From contig NZ_CP109137.1 in the NCBI RefSeq assembly GCF_035918095.1, positions 3,288,001-3,352,000 on the forward strand: a stretch of 64,000 nt of DNA. The letters are read 5' to 3'. The notes beneath the pieces are model-generated. The model was given only the letters and a program-made list of their open reading frames with translations. It made no database searches and had not been told where the DNA came from. Every line of letters begins with the position of its first letter. Position 1 is the stretch's first letter. This DNA comes from Streptomyces sp. NBC_01750. Lineage in GTDB: Bacteria > Actinomycetota > Actinomycetes > Streptomycetales > Streptomycetaceae. The translations under genes and the position numbers were made by a program. Below, one piece after another: positions 9,353-18,016 of this stretch.

Positions 9353-10753
9353 TCACCGCGCCAGGCCCACGCGCTTGCGGCGCTTGACCGTCCCTCGGTG
9401 GCCGCGCCTGCGCTCACCGCCCGCGCCCTCCCGGCCGTCGAGCCCGATCCAGATCCGTATCTCCGTGCCACCGAGCACCGAGCTGCCGATCCGCACGTCC
9501 CCGCCCGTCGACTCCGCGACCCTGCGCACGATGTCCAGGCCGAGGCCCGTCGAGCCGTCCCTGCCGCCGCTGTTGCCGCGGGCCATCGCCGCCTCCGGGT
9601 CGGCGATGCCGGGACCCGCGTCCGAGACCAGGACGATCACCGCGTCCTCGCTGTTGTGGACGTCGACCGAGAACGCCGTGCCCTCGGCCGTGTGCCGGAA
9701 GACATTGCCGAGCAGAGCGTCGAGCGCGGCGGCCAGTTCGGGTCGCGCGACCGGGATGCGAACGGGACGGTCGACACCCGCAACCCGTACCTTGCGGCCC
9801 TCGTCCTCCGCAAGCGCCGACCAGAAGTCCATCCGCTCCCGGACGACCTCCGACGCGTCACAGCCGGCACCGGGACCGATTGCCGCGGTCTGTGGTTTGG
9901 CATCCCGCGCCGTACGGATGATCGTGTCGACCTCGCGCTCGAGCTGGGCAACGGCGGCCCGGGTCTGGTCGGCGGCCGGGCCGTCGCCGAGTGAGGCCGC
10001 GTTGAGGCGCAGCACGGTGAGCGGCGTACGCAGCCGATGCGACAGATCGGCCGCCAGCTCACGCTCGTTGGCGAGGAGCTGGACCACCTGATCGGCCATG
10101 GAGTTGAAGGCTATGGCGGCGGAGCGCAGCTCGGTCGGCCCCTCCTCCGGGACGCGCGCGCCGAGCTTTCCCTCGCCCAGATCGTGCGCGGCGCCCGCGA
10201 GCCGCTGGGCGGGCTGCACCATCCGGACGCCGAGCCGGTCGGCGACGGCGACCGAGCCGACTATCAGCGCGATGCCGACGCCGGCGAGCACCAGCCAGGC
10301 GGTGTCGACGCCGTTGGAGACCTCACCCTCGGGCACGAAGACCTCGACGACGGCGATCTGGCCGGTGCTGATGGCGGTCGGCTGGAGCAGCGCGGAGCCG
10401 CCGGTGACCTCGGTGATGGAGGCCCGGCCGAGCCGCTGCGTGGTCTCCAGGTCGTCCTGTGCGGCCCGGCGGGTGCCGATGTCGACCGGCGGGCTGCCCG
10501 CATCGGCGGCGGCCGGAATGTGCACGGCCATCCGCCCGGCCGCACCGGCCTGAGTGGACATGACAGCCCGCTCCAGCGGATCGCGGTCGGCGGTGATGGA
10601 GAGGGTGGGGCCGATGGCGGCGGCCTGCCGCTCGGCGTTGGAGAAGGCCCTGTCCCTGGCCATCTCCTGGACAACGAGCCCCAGCGGCACGGCGAAGGCC
10701 ACCACGACCATCGCCGTGACGGCCAGGGAGACCTTGACGAGCGCCCATCTCAT
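9353..10753 (-). CDS. Two-component sensor histidine kinase
   Basis: This membrane sensor kinase has 466 residues. Membrane segment 1 is at 5-30, a sensor region of about 120 residues follows outside, and membrane segment 2 is near 155-180. A HAMP region follows, then the HisKA phospho-acceptor in DLSHRLRTPLTVL near residue 247. The HATPase domain has an N box at GNVFRHT, a G1 box at DAGPGI and a G2 box at GSTGLGLDIV. It is downstream of and translationally coupled to its response regulator (ATGA overlap at 10750-10753). The stimulus is unknown. The C-terminus is strongly basic. Confidence 0.9.
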   Translation of the reverse strand: MRWALVKVSLAVTAMVVVAFAVPLGLVVQEMARDRAFSNAERQAAAIGPTLSITADRDPLERAVMSTQAGAAGRMAVHIPAAADAGSPPVDIGTRRAAQDDLETTQRLGRASITEVTGGSALLQPTAISTGQIAVVEVFVPEGEVSNGVDTAWLVLAGVGIALIVGSVAVADRLGVRMVQPAQRLAGAAHDLGEGKLGARVPEEGPTELRSAAIAFNSMADQVVQLLANERELAADLSHRLRTPLTVLRLNAASLGDGPAADQTRAAVAQLEREVDTIIRTARDAKPQTAAIGPGAGCDASEVVRERMDFWSALAEDEGRKVRVAGVDRPVRIPVARPELAAALDALLGNVFRHTAEGTAFSVDVHNSEDAVIVLVSDAGPGIADPEAAMARGNSGGRDGSTGLGLDIVRRVAESTGGDVRIGSSVLGGTEIRIWIGLDGREGAGGERRRGHRGTVKRRKRVGLAR

Positions 10754-11496
10754 GGCCGGTGTCCGTTCGGCTGTGCTCCGCCCGGCTGCTGACCGCCCGG
10801 CTGTGGTCCGATCGGCGGCTCCAGCTTGACGCCGACTCCGCGCAGGGTGTGAAGGTAGCGGGGCCTGGCCGCCGTTTCGCCCAGTTTCCGCCGCAGCCAC
10901 GACAGATGTACGTCGATGGTCTGGTCGTCGCCGTAACTCTGCTGCCAGACCTCGGCGAGGAGTTCCTTGCGCGGTACGACCACACCGGGCCGCCCGGCCA
11001 GGAAGGCCAGCAGGTCGAACTCGCGGCGGGTCAGGTCGAGGGCGGCGCCGTCCAGCTCGGCCTGACGGCGCAGCGGATCGATGGAGAGCCCGCCGACCTG
11101 GATGACGCGCGAGGGCGCGGCCTCTCCGGCGGCGGCGCGCGAACGGCGCAGCACGGCGGACATTCGCGCCGAAAGATGCTCAACCGAGAAGGGTTTGATG
11201 AGGTAGTCGTCGGCGCCGTCGTTGAGCAGCCGGACGATCTCCGCCTCGTCGTCGCGCGCGGTGGCGATGATGACCGGCACGTCGGTGATACCGCGCAGCA
11301 TCTTCAGCGCCTCGGCCCCGTCCAGATCGGGCAGGCCGAGGTCGAGAATGACGACGTCGAAGCGGAAATGGGCCACCTCGCGCAGCGCCTCGAGGGCCGT
11401 GCCGACGCTCCGTACCGTGTGGGAGGCCTCGGTCAAGTGCCGGATGAGGGCGGAGCGCACGAACTGGTCGTCCTCGACCACGAGCACACTTGCCAT
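10750..11496 (-). CDS. OmpR/PhoB-family response regulator
   Basis: This DNA-binding response regulator has 248 residues. The receiver domain (1-115) shows acidic residues in VVEDDQF, the phospho-acceptor Asp in VVILDLGLPDLDG near residue 51, Thr in IIATARDDE and Lys in LIKPFS. The winged-helix output domain covers 130-225, ending in the typical YLHTLRGVGVKL. A Gly/Pro/Gln tail follows. It is the first gene of an operon with the sensor kinase. It is divergent from a small secreted protein gene, whose promoter region of about 70 bp it shares. Confidence 0.92.
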   Translation of the reverse strand: MASVLVVEDDQFVRSALIRHLTEASHTVRSVGTALEALREVAHFRFDVVILDLGLPDLDGAEALKMLRGITDVPVIIATARDDEAEIVRLLNDGADDYLIKPFSVEHLSARMSAVLRRSRAAAGEAAPSRVIQVGGLSIDPLRRQAELDGAALDLTRREFDLLAFLAGRPGVVVPRKELLAEVWQQSYGDDQTIDVHLSWLRRKLGETAARPRYLHTLRGVGVKLEPPIGPQPGGQQPGGAQPNGHRP

Positions 11497-11565
11497 GGGC
11501 GGCACCGTACGCCATTCGGAGGACCTGGGTCCCCCTAAGGACAGACGTGGGGCGCGTGGTGCAGT

Positions 11566-12105
11566 ATGGCCGGGATGCACCGAGGACTCGTACATGCCAT
11601 GGCGTGGTCGCTGTCCACCGGCGCGGCGGTGACGCTGTCCTGGTGGGGCGTTCATACCGTCATGTCCGGGACGGCGTACGACCGGCCGCGCGCGCTGCCG
11701 ATCAGCGCGGACAGCGCCACCCAGCAGGGAGCGAGGCCGCAGTCCTCCTCCACGCAACGGCCGCCGACTCCCTCGGCGTCGAACCCGTCCGCGCCGGAGA
11801 AGAGCCGTAAGCCGTCCGCCACGTCTCCCGCCCCGAAGCCGAGCAAGGCGAAGCCGCCGTCGCCCTCTTCGACGCCGGCATCCGGGAATGTGAAGAGCTA
11901 CACAGTCGACGGCGGCCGGGTCGTCTTCGACATCGGCGAGGTCTCGGCGGAGCTGGTGTCGGCGACCCCGGACGCGGGCTGGCAGATGCAGGTGTGGAAG
12001 CAGCCGGAGTGGATCCGGGTGACCTTCACTCAGAACGGCCGCGAGGCGTCGGTGTTCTGCACCTGGAACGGCCATCCGCCGATGGTCGAGTTCGACGAGC
12101 GCTAG
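11566..12105 (+). CDS. Hypothetical exported Ser/Pro-rich protein
   Basis: I do not recognise a family. The 179-residue product has an N-terminal hydrophobic segment (about 8-33), then a Ser/Pro/Lys-rich low-complexity linker to about residue 108. A compact C-terminal domain of about 70 residues follows with several Trp and one Cys (GWQMQVWKQPEWIRVTF, FCTWNGHPPMVEF). This suggests a membrane-anchored extracytoplasmic domain. A second ATG at 11575 is possible. It is divergent from the two-component operon and overlaps the convergent synthase-like gene by 4 bp. Confidence 0.65.
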   Translation: MAGMHRGLVHAMAWSLSTGAAVTLSWWGVHTVMSGTAYDRPRALPISADSATQQGARPQSSSTQRPPTPSASNPSAPEKSRKPSATSPAPKPSKAKPPSPSSTPASGNVKSYTVDGGRVVFDIGEVSAELVSATPDAGWQMQVWKQPEWIRVTFTQNGREASVFCTWNGHPPMVEFDER

Positions 12106-12977
12106 CGGAACACGGCCGGTGGCGGTACGGGTGAGGGCTTGGCGCTCGCGTCGGTGACCGCGGCCGCGCCGCCCGTGAAGTCGGCGAGCGCCCTTCCGTG
12201 TTCGACCCGGCCGGGGTGCGGATCGCTCGCGACGCGGCGGGTCAGTTCGGCGACGGGCAGCGGTACGTCCGAGGCGAGCAGCACGGCGTTGCCGAAGCGG
12301 CGGGCGCGCAGCACGGTCGGGTCCGCGGCGAGCGCGAGTTCGGGGAAGACGGTGGCGGCGGTGGCGACCTGGGCGCGGATATGGGCGAGCGGCGGACCGT
12401 CGGCGAGGTTCGCCGTGTAGTGCCCGCCCGGTTTCAGGGCCCTTCGCACCTCGGCGAGGAACTCCGTACTGGTCAGATGGGCGGGTGTGCGGGCGCCGCT
12501 GAAGACATCGGCGATGACCAGGTCCGCCCAGCCGTCGGGGATCTTCCCGAGTCCGTCGCGGGCGTCGCAGGACCGGACTCGTATGCGCGCACCGGGATCC
12601 AGCGGCAGCTGTCTGCGGACCAGTTGGACCAGCGCCGCGTCCAACTCGACGATCTGCTGGGTGGATCGGGGGCGGGTGGCGGCTATGTAGCGGGCGAGCG
12701 TGAAGGCTCCGCCGCCGAGATGGACGACCTGGAGAGGGCGGCCGGGCGGGGCGACGAGATCGGCGATATGGCCGAGGCGGCGCTGGTACTCAAAGGAGAG
12801 ATACGTAGGGTCGTCGAGGTCGACATGGGACTGCGGCGCGCCGCCGAGGACCAGCGTCCAGGCACGGGGGCGCTCGCGGTCGGGTATCAGCTCGGCCAGC
12901 CCGCCGTCCACCTGCTCGACGACGGGTTCGGGGCTGCCGCCCCCGCCCGTACGGCCGCGCCGCTTGCTCTTTGCCAT
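12102..12977 (-). CDS. Spermidine synthase-like methyltransferase-fold protein
   Basis: This 291-residue protein has the Rossmann-type fold of polyamine synthases and SAM methyltransferases. The nucleotide-binding loop is VVHLGGGAFTLARY near residue 84. Acidic residues follow at IVELDAAL and CDARDGL, and the post-motif is ADLVIADVFSG. The N-terminal 25 residues are basic and Gly-rich. Streptomycete relatives are usually annotated as spermidine synthase or fused MFS/spermidine synthase, but polyamine activity is not established for this short form. The key putrescine-binding residues cannot be judged without alignment. Confidence 0.7.
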   Translation of the reverse strand: MAKSKRRGRTGGGGSPEPVVEQVDGGLAELIPDRERPRAWTLVLGGAPQSHVDLDDPTYLSFEYQRRLGHIADLVAPPGRPLQVVHLGGGAFTLARYIAATRPRSTQQIVELDAALVQLVRRQLPLDPGARIRVRSCDARDGLGKIPDGWADLVIADVFSGARTPAHLTSTEFLAEVRRALKPGGHYTANLADGPPLAHIRAQVATAATVFPELALAADPTVLRARRFGNAVLLASDVPLPVAELTRRVASDPHPGRVEHGRALADFTGGAAAVTDASAKPSPVPPPAVFR

Positions 12978-13056
12978 CAGCCCATTATCGGCACCGATCC
13001 GGGTGGGCTGCCCGCGCAGGGCTCAGCGGGAAGGACGCCCTGGCGGCGGCCGTGGC

Positions 13057-13512
13057 TCAGCTGCAGTTGTCGGCGGCCTCGATGAGGCGGGCCGCCTCGC
13101 CGAGCGCCTCGCGAAGGACCGCGGGGTCGGTGACCGGATCGGCGTCGTCCGGCGGCAGCAGCCAGCCGCTGCCGGTGACCGGTGGCTCGGCCGGGATCCG
13201 CAGACCGCGTCCCGACGTCTGCGTACAGGCGCTGCCCGGCATGTCCCAGCCGTCTGCGGTGCCGGGGGGCACGAGGAAGCCGAGAGTGTCGCAGGCGCCG
13301 TCATGAAGAACCGGGCCGACGGCCGGGGCGTCCGCCCGGCGCAGGATGTCCACCGCCTCGAGGCCCTGCCGGGCGGGGACGGTCACCAGATCACAGGGTC
13401 CGGCGACGGCGTCGTCCCCGGGTGGTGCGCTGCTGTCCTGGGTGGGCCTGTGCTGAGCAGTCGTCGCCGTCGTCGCAGTCGTCCTTGGGGCGCCGTTGAC
13501 GCTGGTCTCCAT
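13057..13512 (-). CDS. Conserved hypothetical protein
   Basis: The family is not recognised. The product has 151 residues. The start at ATG 13512 is fixed by a good GGAGG site 6 nt upstream. The N-terminal 40 residues are Thr/Pro-rich and probably disordered. The rest holds four Cys (GPCDLV, GACDTLG, SACTQ, ADNCS), which could form disulfides or bind metal. There is no signal peptide or membrane helix. Its neighbour to the right is a divergent regulator gene. Confidence 0.6.
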   Translation of the reverse strand: METSVNGAPRTTATTATTAQHRPTQDSSAPPGDDAVAGPCDLVTVPARQGLEAVDILRRADAPAVGPVLHDGACDTLGFLVPPGTADGWDMPGSACTQTSGRGLRIPAEPPVTGSGWLLPPDDADPVTDPAVLREALGEAARLIEAADNCS

Positions 13513-13751
13513 GCCGACCTCCAACAAGGGGATCCCTCCTCGCTCGAGTGGAGACACGTAGCGGGCCTCCGAATGGTTCAACGCCCGTACGCGTCAAGGG
13601 CAACGGCGGCACGCCGCCGCAAAGGATGGCAGTTCATGGCAGATCGTGGTGGAGATATCCCTTTTGTAACCAAACTCTGTGTGCGCGGCCTGTCACAGCA
13701 GGTACGTTCTTGCTCCGCCGGAACACGGCTGCACCAAGAGAGGGCTCGGCC

Positions 13752-15143
13752 ATGACGTCGTCGTCACAGGCATCACGGGCAGTTCCCAACCTCGCCTTCC
13801 GCGGGCTGCGCGGGCTGCGCTCACCCGGCGAGTTCGCGGCGGCGGTACGCAAGGCCGCTCGGGAGATCGGCGAGCAGGTCTCGTGCGACGCCCGCTACAT
13901 CGGGCGCGTCGAGGCCGGCGAGATCCGCTGTCCGAACTACGCGTACGAGCGGGTGTTCCTGCACATGTTCCCCGGTCTGACGCTGTCGGATCTGGGCTTC
14001 ACGGCGCGGGAACAGGTGCGGGGCGGCCGGCGCCGGCCGCATGCGCCGGCTCATCCCTTCTGTCCCTTCGACGGCAACAGTCACAGCGACATCGACGAGG
14101 AGAGCGACGTGCTGCGTCGCGCATTCATGACGAGCGGCTCCGCCACGGTGGCGGCCGCGTCCCTCGGGTTCGGACTCGGGTCCGCACCCGGCAGGCCCGG
14201 CCCCGGCATCTCCGGTTCCGTGCCCGATCAGCGGCGAGTCGGCGAGGCGGAGGTGAGCGCCGTCGAAGAGGCGGTACGGCGGATCCGGCTGCTCGACGAC
14301 CGGCACGGCGCGGACGGTCTCTACCGGCGGGCCGCGCAGCCGCTGCGGGCCGCGTACGCGCTGCTCGACGCGGGGACGACGGCCCGTGCCTCGACCGCCG
14401 GCCGACTGCACACCGGAGCGGGCGAACTCGCCATCTCGGTGGGCTGGTTGGCCCATGACTCGGGCCGCTTCGACGATGCGCGCTCGCACTACGCGGAGGC
14501 TCTGGCGACGGCTCGGGTGGCGGGCGACCCGGCGCTGGAGGCACACGCGTTCTGCAATACGTCGTTCCTGGCGCGGGACGCGGGGCGGTACCGGGAGGCG
14601 GTGCGCTCGGCGCAGGCGGGCGAGCGCGCCGCGCGGCAGCTGGCCTCGCCACGACTGCTCTCGCTTCTCTCACTTCGCCAGGCGGGCGGCTGGGCGGGGC
14701 TCGGCGAGCGCGCGGGCTGCGAGCAGTCGCTGTCCCGGGCGCACTCGTACTTCGACCGGGGTGCTTCGGACGCGGACCCGGAGTGGATGTCGTTCTTCGC
14801 GGAGCCGGAGCTGGAGGCGCTCCAGGCACAGTGCTGGGCAGCGCTCGGCGAATGGTCCCGGGCGGCCCGCCACGCGCGCCGGGCGGCGGCGCTCCAGGAC
14901 CCCCGCTTCATGCGCAACCTGGCGCTGTACCGGGCGGAACTGGCGGCGGACCTGGCGCGGGCGGGCGCGCCGGACGAGGCGGCGGAGGCGGGCCACCAGG
15001 TGCTGGACCTGCTGGACGGGGTGCAGTCCTCGCGCATCCAGTCGATGCTGTCGGACACGGCGAGGGTGCTGCTGCCGCAGCGGCGTACGGAAGGCGTAGG
15101 GGCGTTCCTGGACCGGCATGCGGAGACACTCCGCAGGGCATGA
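13752..15143 (+). CDS. NsdA-like regulator: XRE-type helix-turn-helix plus TPR domain
   Basis: This 463-residue cytoplasmic protein begins with a helix-turn-helix region (about 20-90, with RKAAREIGEQVSCDARYIGRVEAGEIRCPN), typical of the NsdA/NsdB family of streptomycete regulators. A twin-motif linker (LRRAFMTSGSATVAAASLGF near 125) resembles a Tat or membrane-like segment and is common in this family. The C-terminal 300 residues are TPR-like helical repeats (HYAEALATARVAGDPALEAHA and similar). NsdA represses antibiotic production and sporulation in S. coelicolor; assignment here is to the family, not the orthologue. It is a single gene with its own promoter region. Confidence 0.75.
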   Translation: MTSSSQASRAVPNLAFRGLRGLRSPGEFAAAVRKAAREIGEQVSCDARYIGRVEAGEIRCPNYAYERVFLHMFPGLTLSDLGFTAREQVRGGRRRPHAPAHPFCPFDGNSHSDIDEESDVLRRAFMTSGSATVAAASLGFGLGSAPGRPGPGISGSVPDQRRVGEAEVSAVEEAVRRIRLLDDRHGADGLYRRAAQPLRAAYALLDAGTTARASTAGRLHTGAGELAISVGWLAHDSGRFDDARSHYAEALATARVAGDPALEAHAFCNTSFLARDAGRYREAVRSAQAGERAARQLASPRLLSLLSLRQAGGWAGLGERAGCEQSLSRAHSYFDRGASDADPEWMSFFAEPELEALQAQCWAALGEWSRAARHARRAAALQDPRFMRNLALYRAELAADLARAGAPDEAAEAGHQVLDLLDGVQSSRIQSMLSDTARVLLPQRRTEGVGAFLDRHAETLRRA

Positions 15144-15269
15144 CGCAGGGGGCTCGTCGCCGGGCGTGGGCGCAGGCGCCCCGGTCGTGGGGAGTGGCGC
15201 CGGGACTTCGTCGCCGGGCACAAGGCCGGGGCCTCGTCGCAAGGCGTGGCGCAGGGGCCCGGTCGCGGC

Positions 15270-15866
15270 TCAGACCTCCAGGTGGCTCGTGTCGTTCCAG
15301 TGGTCCACCGCCGGGGAGCCGTAGGCCCAGCCAAGGATCGACAGGCTCGTCGGGTCCAGGCGGATACGGGCCGCGAAGGACGGGTCCAGGCCCAGCCAGC
15401 GGGCGCCGAGCACCCGCAGGATGTGGCCGTGCGCGAAGACCAGCACATCGCGGTCGGCCGAGCGCGCCCATTCGATGACCTTGTCCGCGCGGGCGCCGAG
15501 GTCGGCCAGCGTCTCGCCGTCCGGGACCCCGTCGCGCCAGATGAACCAGTCGGGCCGGTCCGCCTGGATCTCCGCCTGGGTCAGGCCCTCGTACGCCCCG
15601 TAGTTCCACTCCATGAGCGCCCCCCAGTCGGAGGCCCGGTCCGCGAAGCCCGCGAGCGCGCAGGTCTCGCTGGCCCGTACGAGTGGACTGGTGCGGACCT
15701 CGACACCCTCCAGGTCCGACCACGGCGCCCGGTGCAGCCGTTCGCCCAGCAGCTTCGCGCCACGCCGGCCCTCGTCGATGAGAGGGATGTCCGTCCTGCC
15801 GGTGTGCTTGCCCAGCAGGGACCATTCGGTCTGGCCGTGCCTGGCCAGCAGGATGCGCGGTGCCAT
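15270..15866 (-). CDS. Histidine phosphatase family protein
   Basis: This 198-residue phosphoglycerate mutase-like enzyme has the N-terminal RHG motif in [11 protein letters not shown] near residue 9, which forms the phospho-histidine. The second catalytic region is [11 protein letters not shown] near residue 147, with Glu in [11 protein letters not shown]. Such short bacterial members are usually broad phosphatases, not glycolytic mutases. It is monocistronic, and a divergent promoter region of about 190 bp separates it from the PAP2 gene. The 126 bp beyond its 3' end contain imperfect GC-rich repeats only. Confidence 0.85.
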   Translation of the reverse strand: MAPRILLARHGQTEWSLLGKHTGRTDIPLIDEGRRGAKLLGERLHRAPWSDLEGVEVRTSPLVRASETCALAGFADRASDWGALMEWNYGAYEGLTQAEIQADRPDWFIWRDGVPDGETLADLGARADKVIEWARSADRDVLVFAHGHILRVLGARWLGLDPSFAARIRLDPTSLSILGWAYGSPAVDHWNDTSHLEV

Positions 15867-16053
15867 GAAGGGCTCTCCCTGAGGTTCACATTCGGTGGCG
15901 TTCCATCATCGCGCACCTGAACGCAGGGCAACCTCCCGAGCGATCTCGACGTCCTCGTAGAGGTCGGGTACCCGATGAACGCGCGCCTTCTTGTACACCG
16001 TACGGTTGAGCGGCGGCCGACCGCCGCCTGAACACACAATGGAGATCGTTCGG

Positions 16054-16932
16054 ATGCCGCACACCGCGCCTCGTCATCGGCCCCGCTGGTGGACCGAACT
16101 GATGCTCATCGTCGTGGTCTACGCCGCCTACTCGGCCGGCCGGCTGCTCGCACGCGGCAACGAGGCAGCCGCGGTCGAGCACGGCCTGGCGATACTCCGG
16201 GCCGAGAAGGCACTCCTGCTCAACGCCGAACACCCGCTCAACCGCCTCCTCAGCAGCACCCCGGCCCTCGGCGTTCCCGCCGATTTCGCCTACGCCTCCC
16301 TGCACTATCTGGTCACTCCGGCCATTCTGGTCTGGCTCTTCCGGCGCCGCCCCGCCCGCTACCGGGCCGCCCGCACATGGCTCATGCTCTCCACGCTCCT
16401 CGGGCTCGTCGGCTTCACGCTGCTGCCGACCTGCCCGCCGCGGCTGCTGGACGCAGGCCAGGGCTTCGTCGACACGATGGCCCAGTACAGCTCGTACGGC
16501 TGGTGGGGTGGCGAGGCGAGTGCGCCGCGCGGTATGGGCTCAATGACCAACCAGTACGCGGCGATGCCGAGTCTGCACGTCGGCTGGGCCCTGTGGTGCG
16601 GGGTGATGCTGTGGCGGCACGGCCGCACGCCGCTGATGAAGTTCCTCGGCGTCGCCTACCCGCTGCTCACCACGTTCGTGGTGATGGGGACGGCGAACCA
16701 CTACTTCCTGGACGCGGTCGCGGGCTGCGCCGTGATGGGCATCGGCCTGCTGCTGACCCGCCCCGCGCTGCGCCTCGCCGACCGGATGCGTACGCGCTTC
16801 ACCGCCGCCGCTTCCGGCTCGAAGTCCCCGATTGTCAGTGCCGGATGCGAGACTTCCGCGGGTGAGCGAATCCCTGGGCAGCGGACCTCCTCCGCAGGCG
16901 CCGACGACAGCACTCCGGCAGCGGCTCGCTGA
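16054..16932 (+). CDS. PAP2 superfamily membrane phosphatase/phosphotransferase
   Basis: This 292-residue membrane protein has about six membrane segments. The C-terminal PAP2 motifs are visible as AMPSLHVGWA (Ser-x-x-His) and TANHYFLDAVAG (His with downstream Asp). Together with the GSMTNQYAAM segment this places it near the AUR1/inositolphosphotransferase-like branch common in actinobacteria. It should act on a lipid phosphate or phospho-head group at the membrane. ATG 16054 was chosen with GGAG 9 nt upstream; ATG 16039 is an alternative. Its last 71 bp overlap the next gene, so the downstream operon may be read from the same transcript. Confidence 0.82.
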   Translation: MPHTAPRHRPRWWTELMLIVVVYAAYSAGRLLARGNEAAAVEHGLAILRAEKALLLNAEHPLNRLLSSTPALGVPADFAYASLHYLVTPAILVWLFRRRPARYRAARTWLMLSTLLGLVGFTLLPTCPPRLLDAGQGFVDTMAQYSSYGWWGGEASAPRGMGSMTNQYAAMPSLHVGWALWCGVMLWRHGRTPLMKFLGVAYPLLTTFVVMGTANHYFLDAVAGCAVMGIGLLLTRPALRLADRMRTRFTAAASGSKSPIVSAGCETSAGERIPGQRTSSAGADDSTPAAAR

Positions 16933-18016
16933 GCTGCGCGGCCCCGCCGCCCAGCCCCATCCGCTCGACGCCCGGGCGCTGGCCGCCCTCGCCGCCAACC
17001 CCGGCTGCAAGCGCCGCGCGCTGCTGGACGGCGCCGGGGTGGACAAGGCGGCGCTCGCCTCCGCGCTGGGGTCGCCTGCCGCGTTCGGGCAGTCGCAGTT
17101 CGCTTTCATGCGCGGCAATGCCTTCGAGGCGAAGGTCAAGGCCGACGGCGGCAAGGAGCTGACACGACTCCTCGGCGTGGAAACCGCGGCGGAGATCCGG
17201 GTGCCCGATCTGTCGGCGGCCGGTCCCGAGGGCCGCGCGGCACGTACGGCACTGGCGCTGCGCGAGGCCACCGCGGCCGGTGGGTGGACGCTGCTCGACC
17301 ACCCGATGCTGGCGTTGCAGGTCGCGGGCTCCCCCGCCTATCTGGAGCCGGACGCGGTGGTCGTGCACCCCGACGGACGGTGGACGGTCGTCGAGATCAA
17401 GTCCTTCCCCATGATCGACGGCTCGGCGGACGCGGCGAAGGTGGGCGCGGCGGCGCGACAGGCCGCGGTGTACGTACTGGCGCTGGAGCGGGTCGCCGCG
17501 CTGACGGACGGCGCGCGGGTCGCGCACAGCATCCTGCTGGTCTGCCCGAAGGACTTCTCGAACCTGCCGACGGCGTCCGTCGTCGACGTGCGCAAGCAGC
17601 TCTCGGTGACCCGCCGCCAGCTGGCCCGGCTGACCCGGATCGAGGACATCGCCGCCGCGCTGCCCGAGGGCACCACCTTCGACCTGGAGCGCCCGGCCGA
17701 TGAGCTGACCGCGGCGGTCGAGTCGGTGTCCGCGGCGTATGCGCCCGAGTGCCTGGCCGCCTGCGAGCTGGCCTTCCACTGCCGCGACCGGGCCCGCGAG
17801 GCCGGAGCCGTGGAAGCGCTGGGGCGCGGGGTGCGCGGCGAGCTGGGCGGACTGACGACGATCGGCGAAGTGCTGGCGGCGGCACGGGGCTCGGCCGCCG
17901 CCGCGCCTTCCGGCGAGACCACCGCCGGAGCCCCGGAGGACGATCCGGCGGTCGCGGCCCTGCGCAGGGCCGCGACGCTGCGGGCCGAGGCGCTGGAGGA
18001 GGCCGGATGTCGCTGA
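16862..18016 (+). CDS. Cas4/AddB/Dna2-type PD-(D/E)XK nuclease with probable Fe-S cluster
   Basis: This 384-residue cytoplasmic protein shows the RecB/Cas4 nuclease motifs. RGNAFEAKV is near 84-92, the motif II Asp is 164 in LEPDAVVV, motif III is Glu178-x-Lys180 in VVEIKSF, and the QxxxY motif is Gln200-Tyr204 in RQAAVYVLA. One Cys near 49 (NPGCKRRALLD) and three near 297, 301 and 307 (CLAACELAFHC) have the spacing expected for the 4Fe-4S cluster of Cas4, AddB and Dna2 nucleases. GTG 16862 was chosen; a TTG at 16832 is possible. It overlaps the following gene by 10 bp. It is the first gene of an operon with a helicase, so a DNA-end processing role is likely but unproven. Confidence 0.7.
   Translation: MSESLGSGPPPQAPTTALRQRLAELRGPAAQPHPLDARALAALAANPGCKRRALLDGAGVDKAALASALGSPAAFGQSQFAFMRGNAFEAKVKADGGKELTRLLGVETAAEIRVPDLSAAGPEGRAARTALALREATAAGGWTLLDHPMLALQVAGSPAYLEPDAVVVHPDGRWTVVEIKSFPMIDGSADAAKVGAAARQAAVYVLALERVAALTDGARVAHSILLVCPKDFSNLPTASVVDVRKQLSVTRRQLARLTRIEDIAAALPEGTTFDLERPADELTAAVESVSAAYAPECLAACELAFHCRDRAREAGAVEALGRGVRGELGGLTTIGEVLAAARGSAAAAPSGETTAGAPEDDPAVAALRRAATLRAEALEEAGCR

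Noticed and set aside
15144..15269. Possible small gene after the NsdA-like gene.
   Set aside because: Only imperfect GC-rich repeats (GTCGCCGGGC) are seen, with no coding signal.
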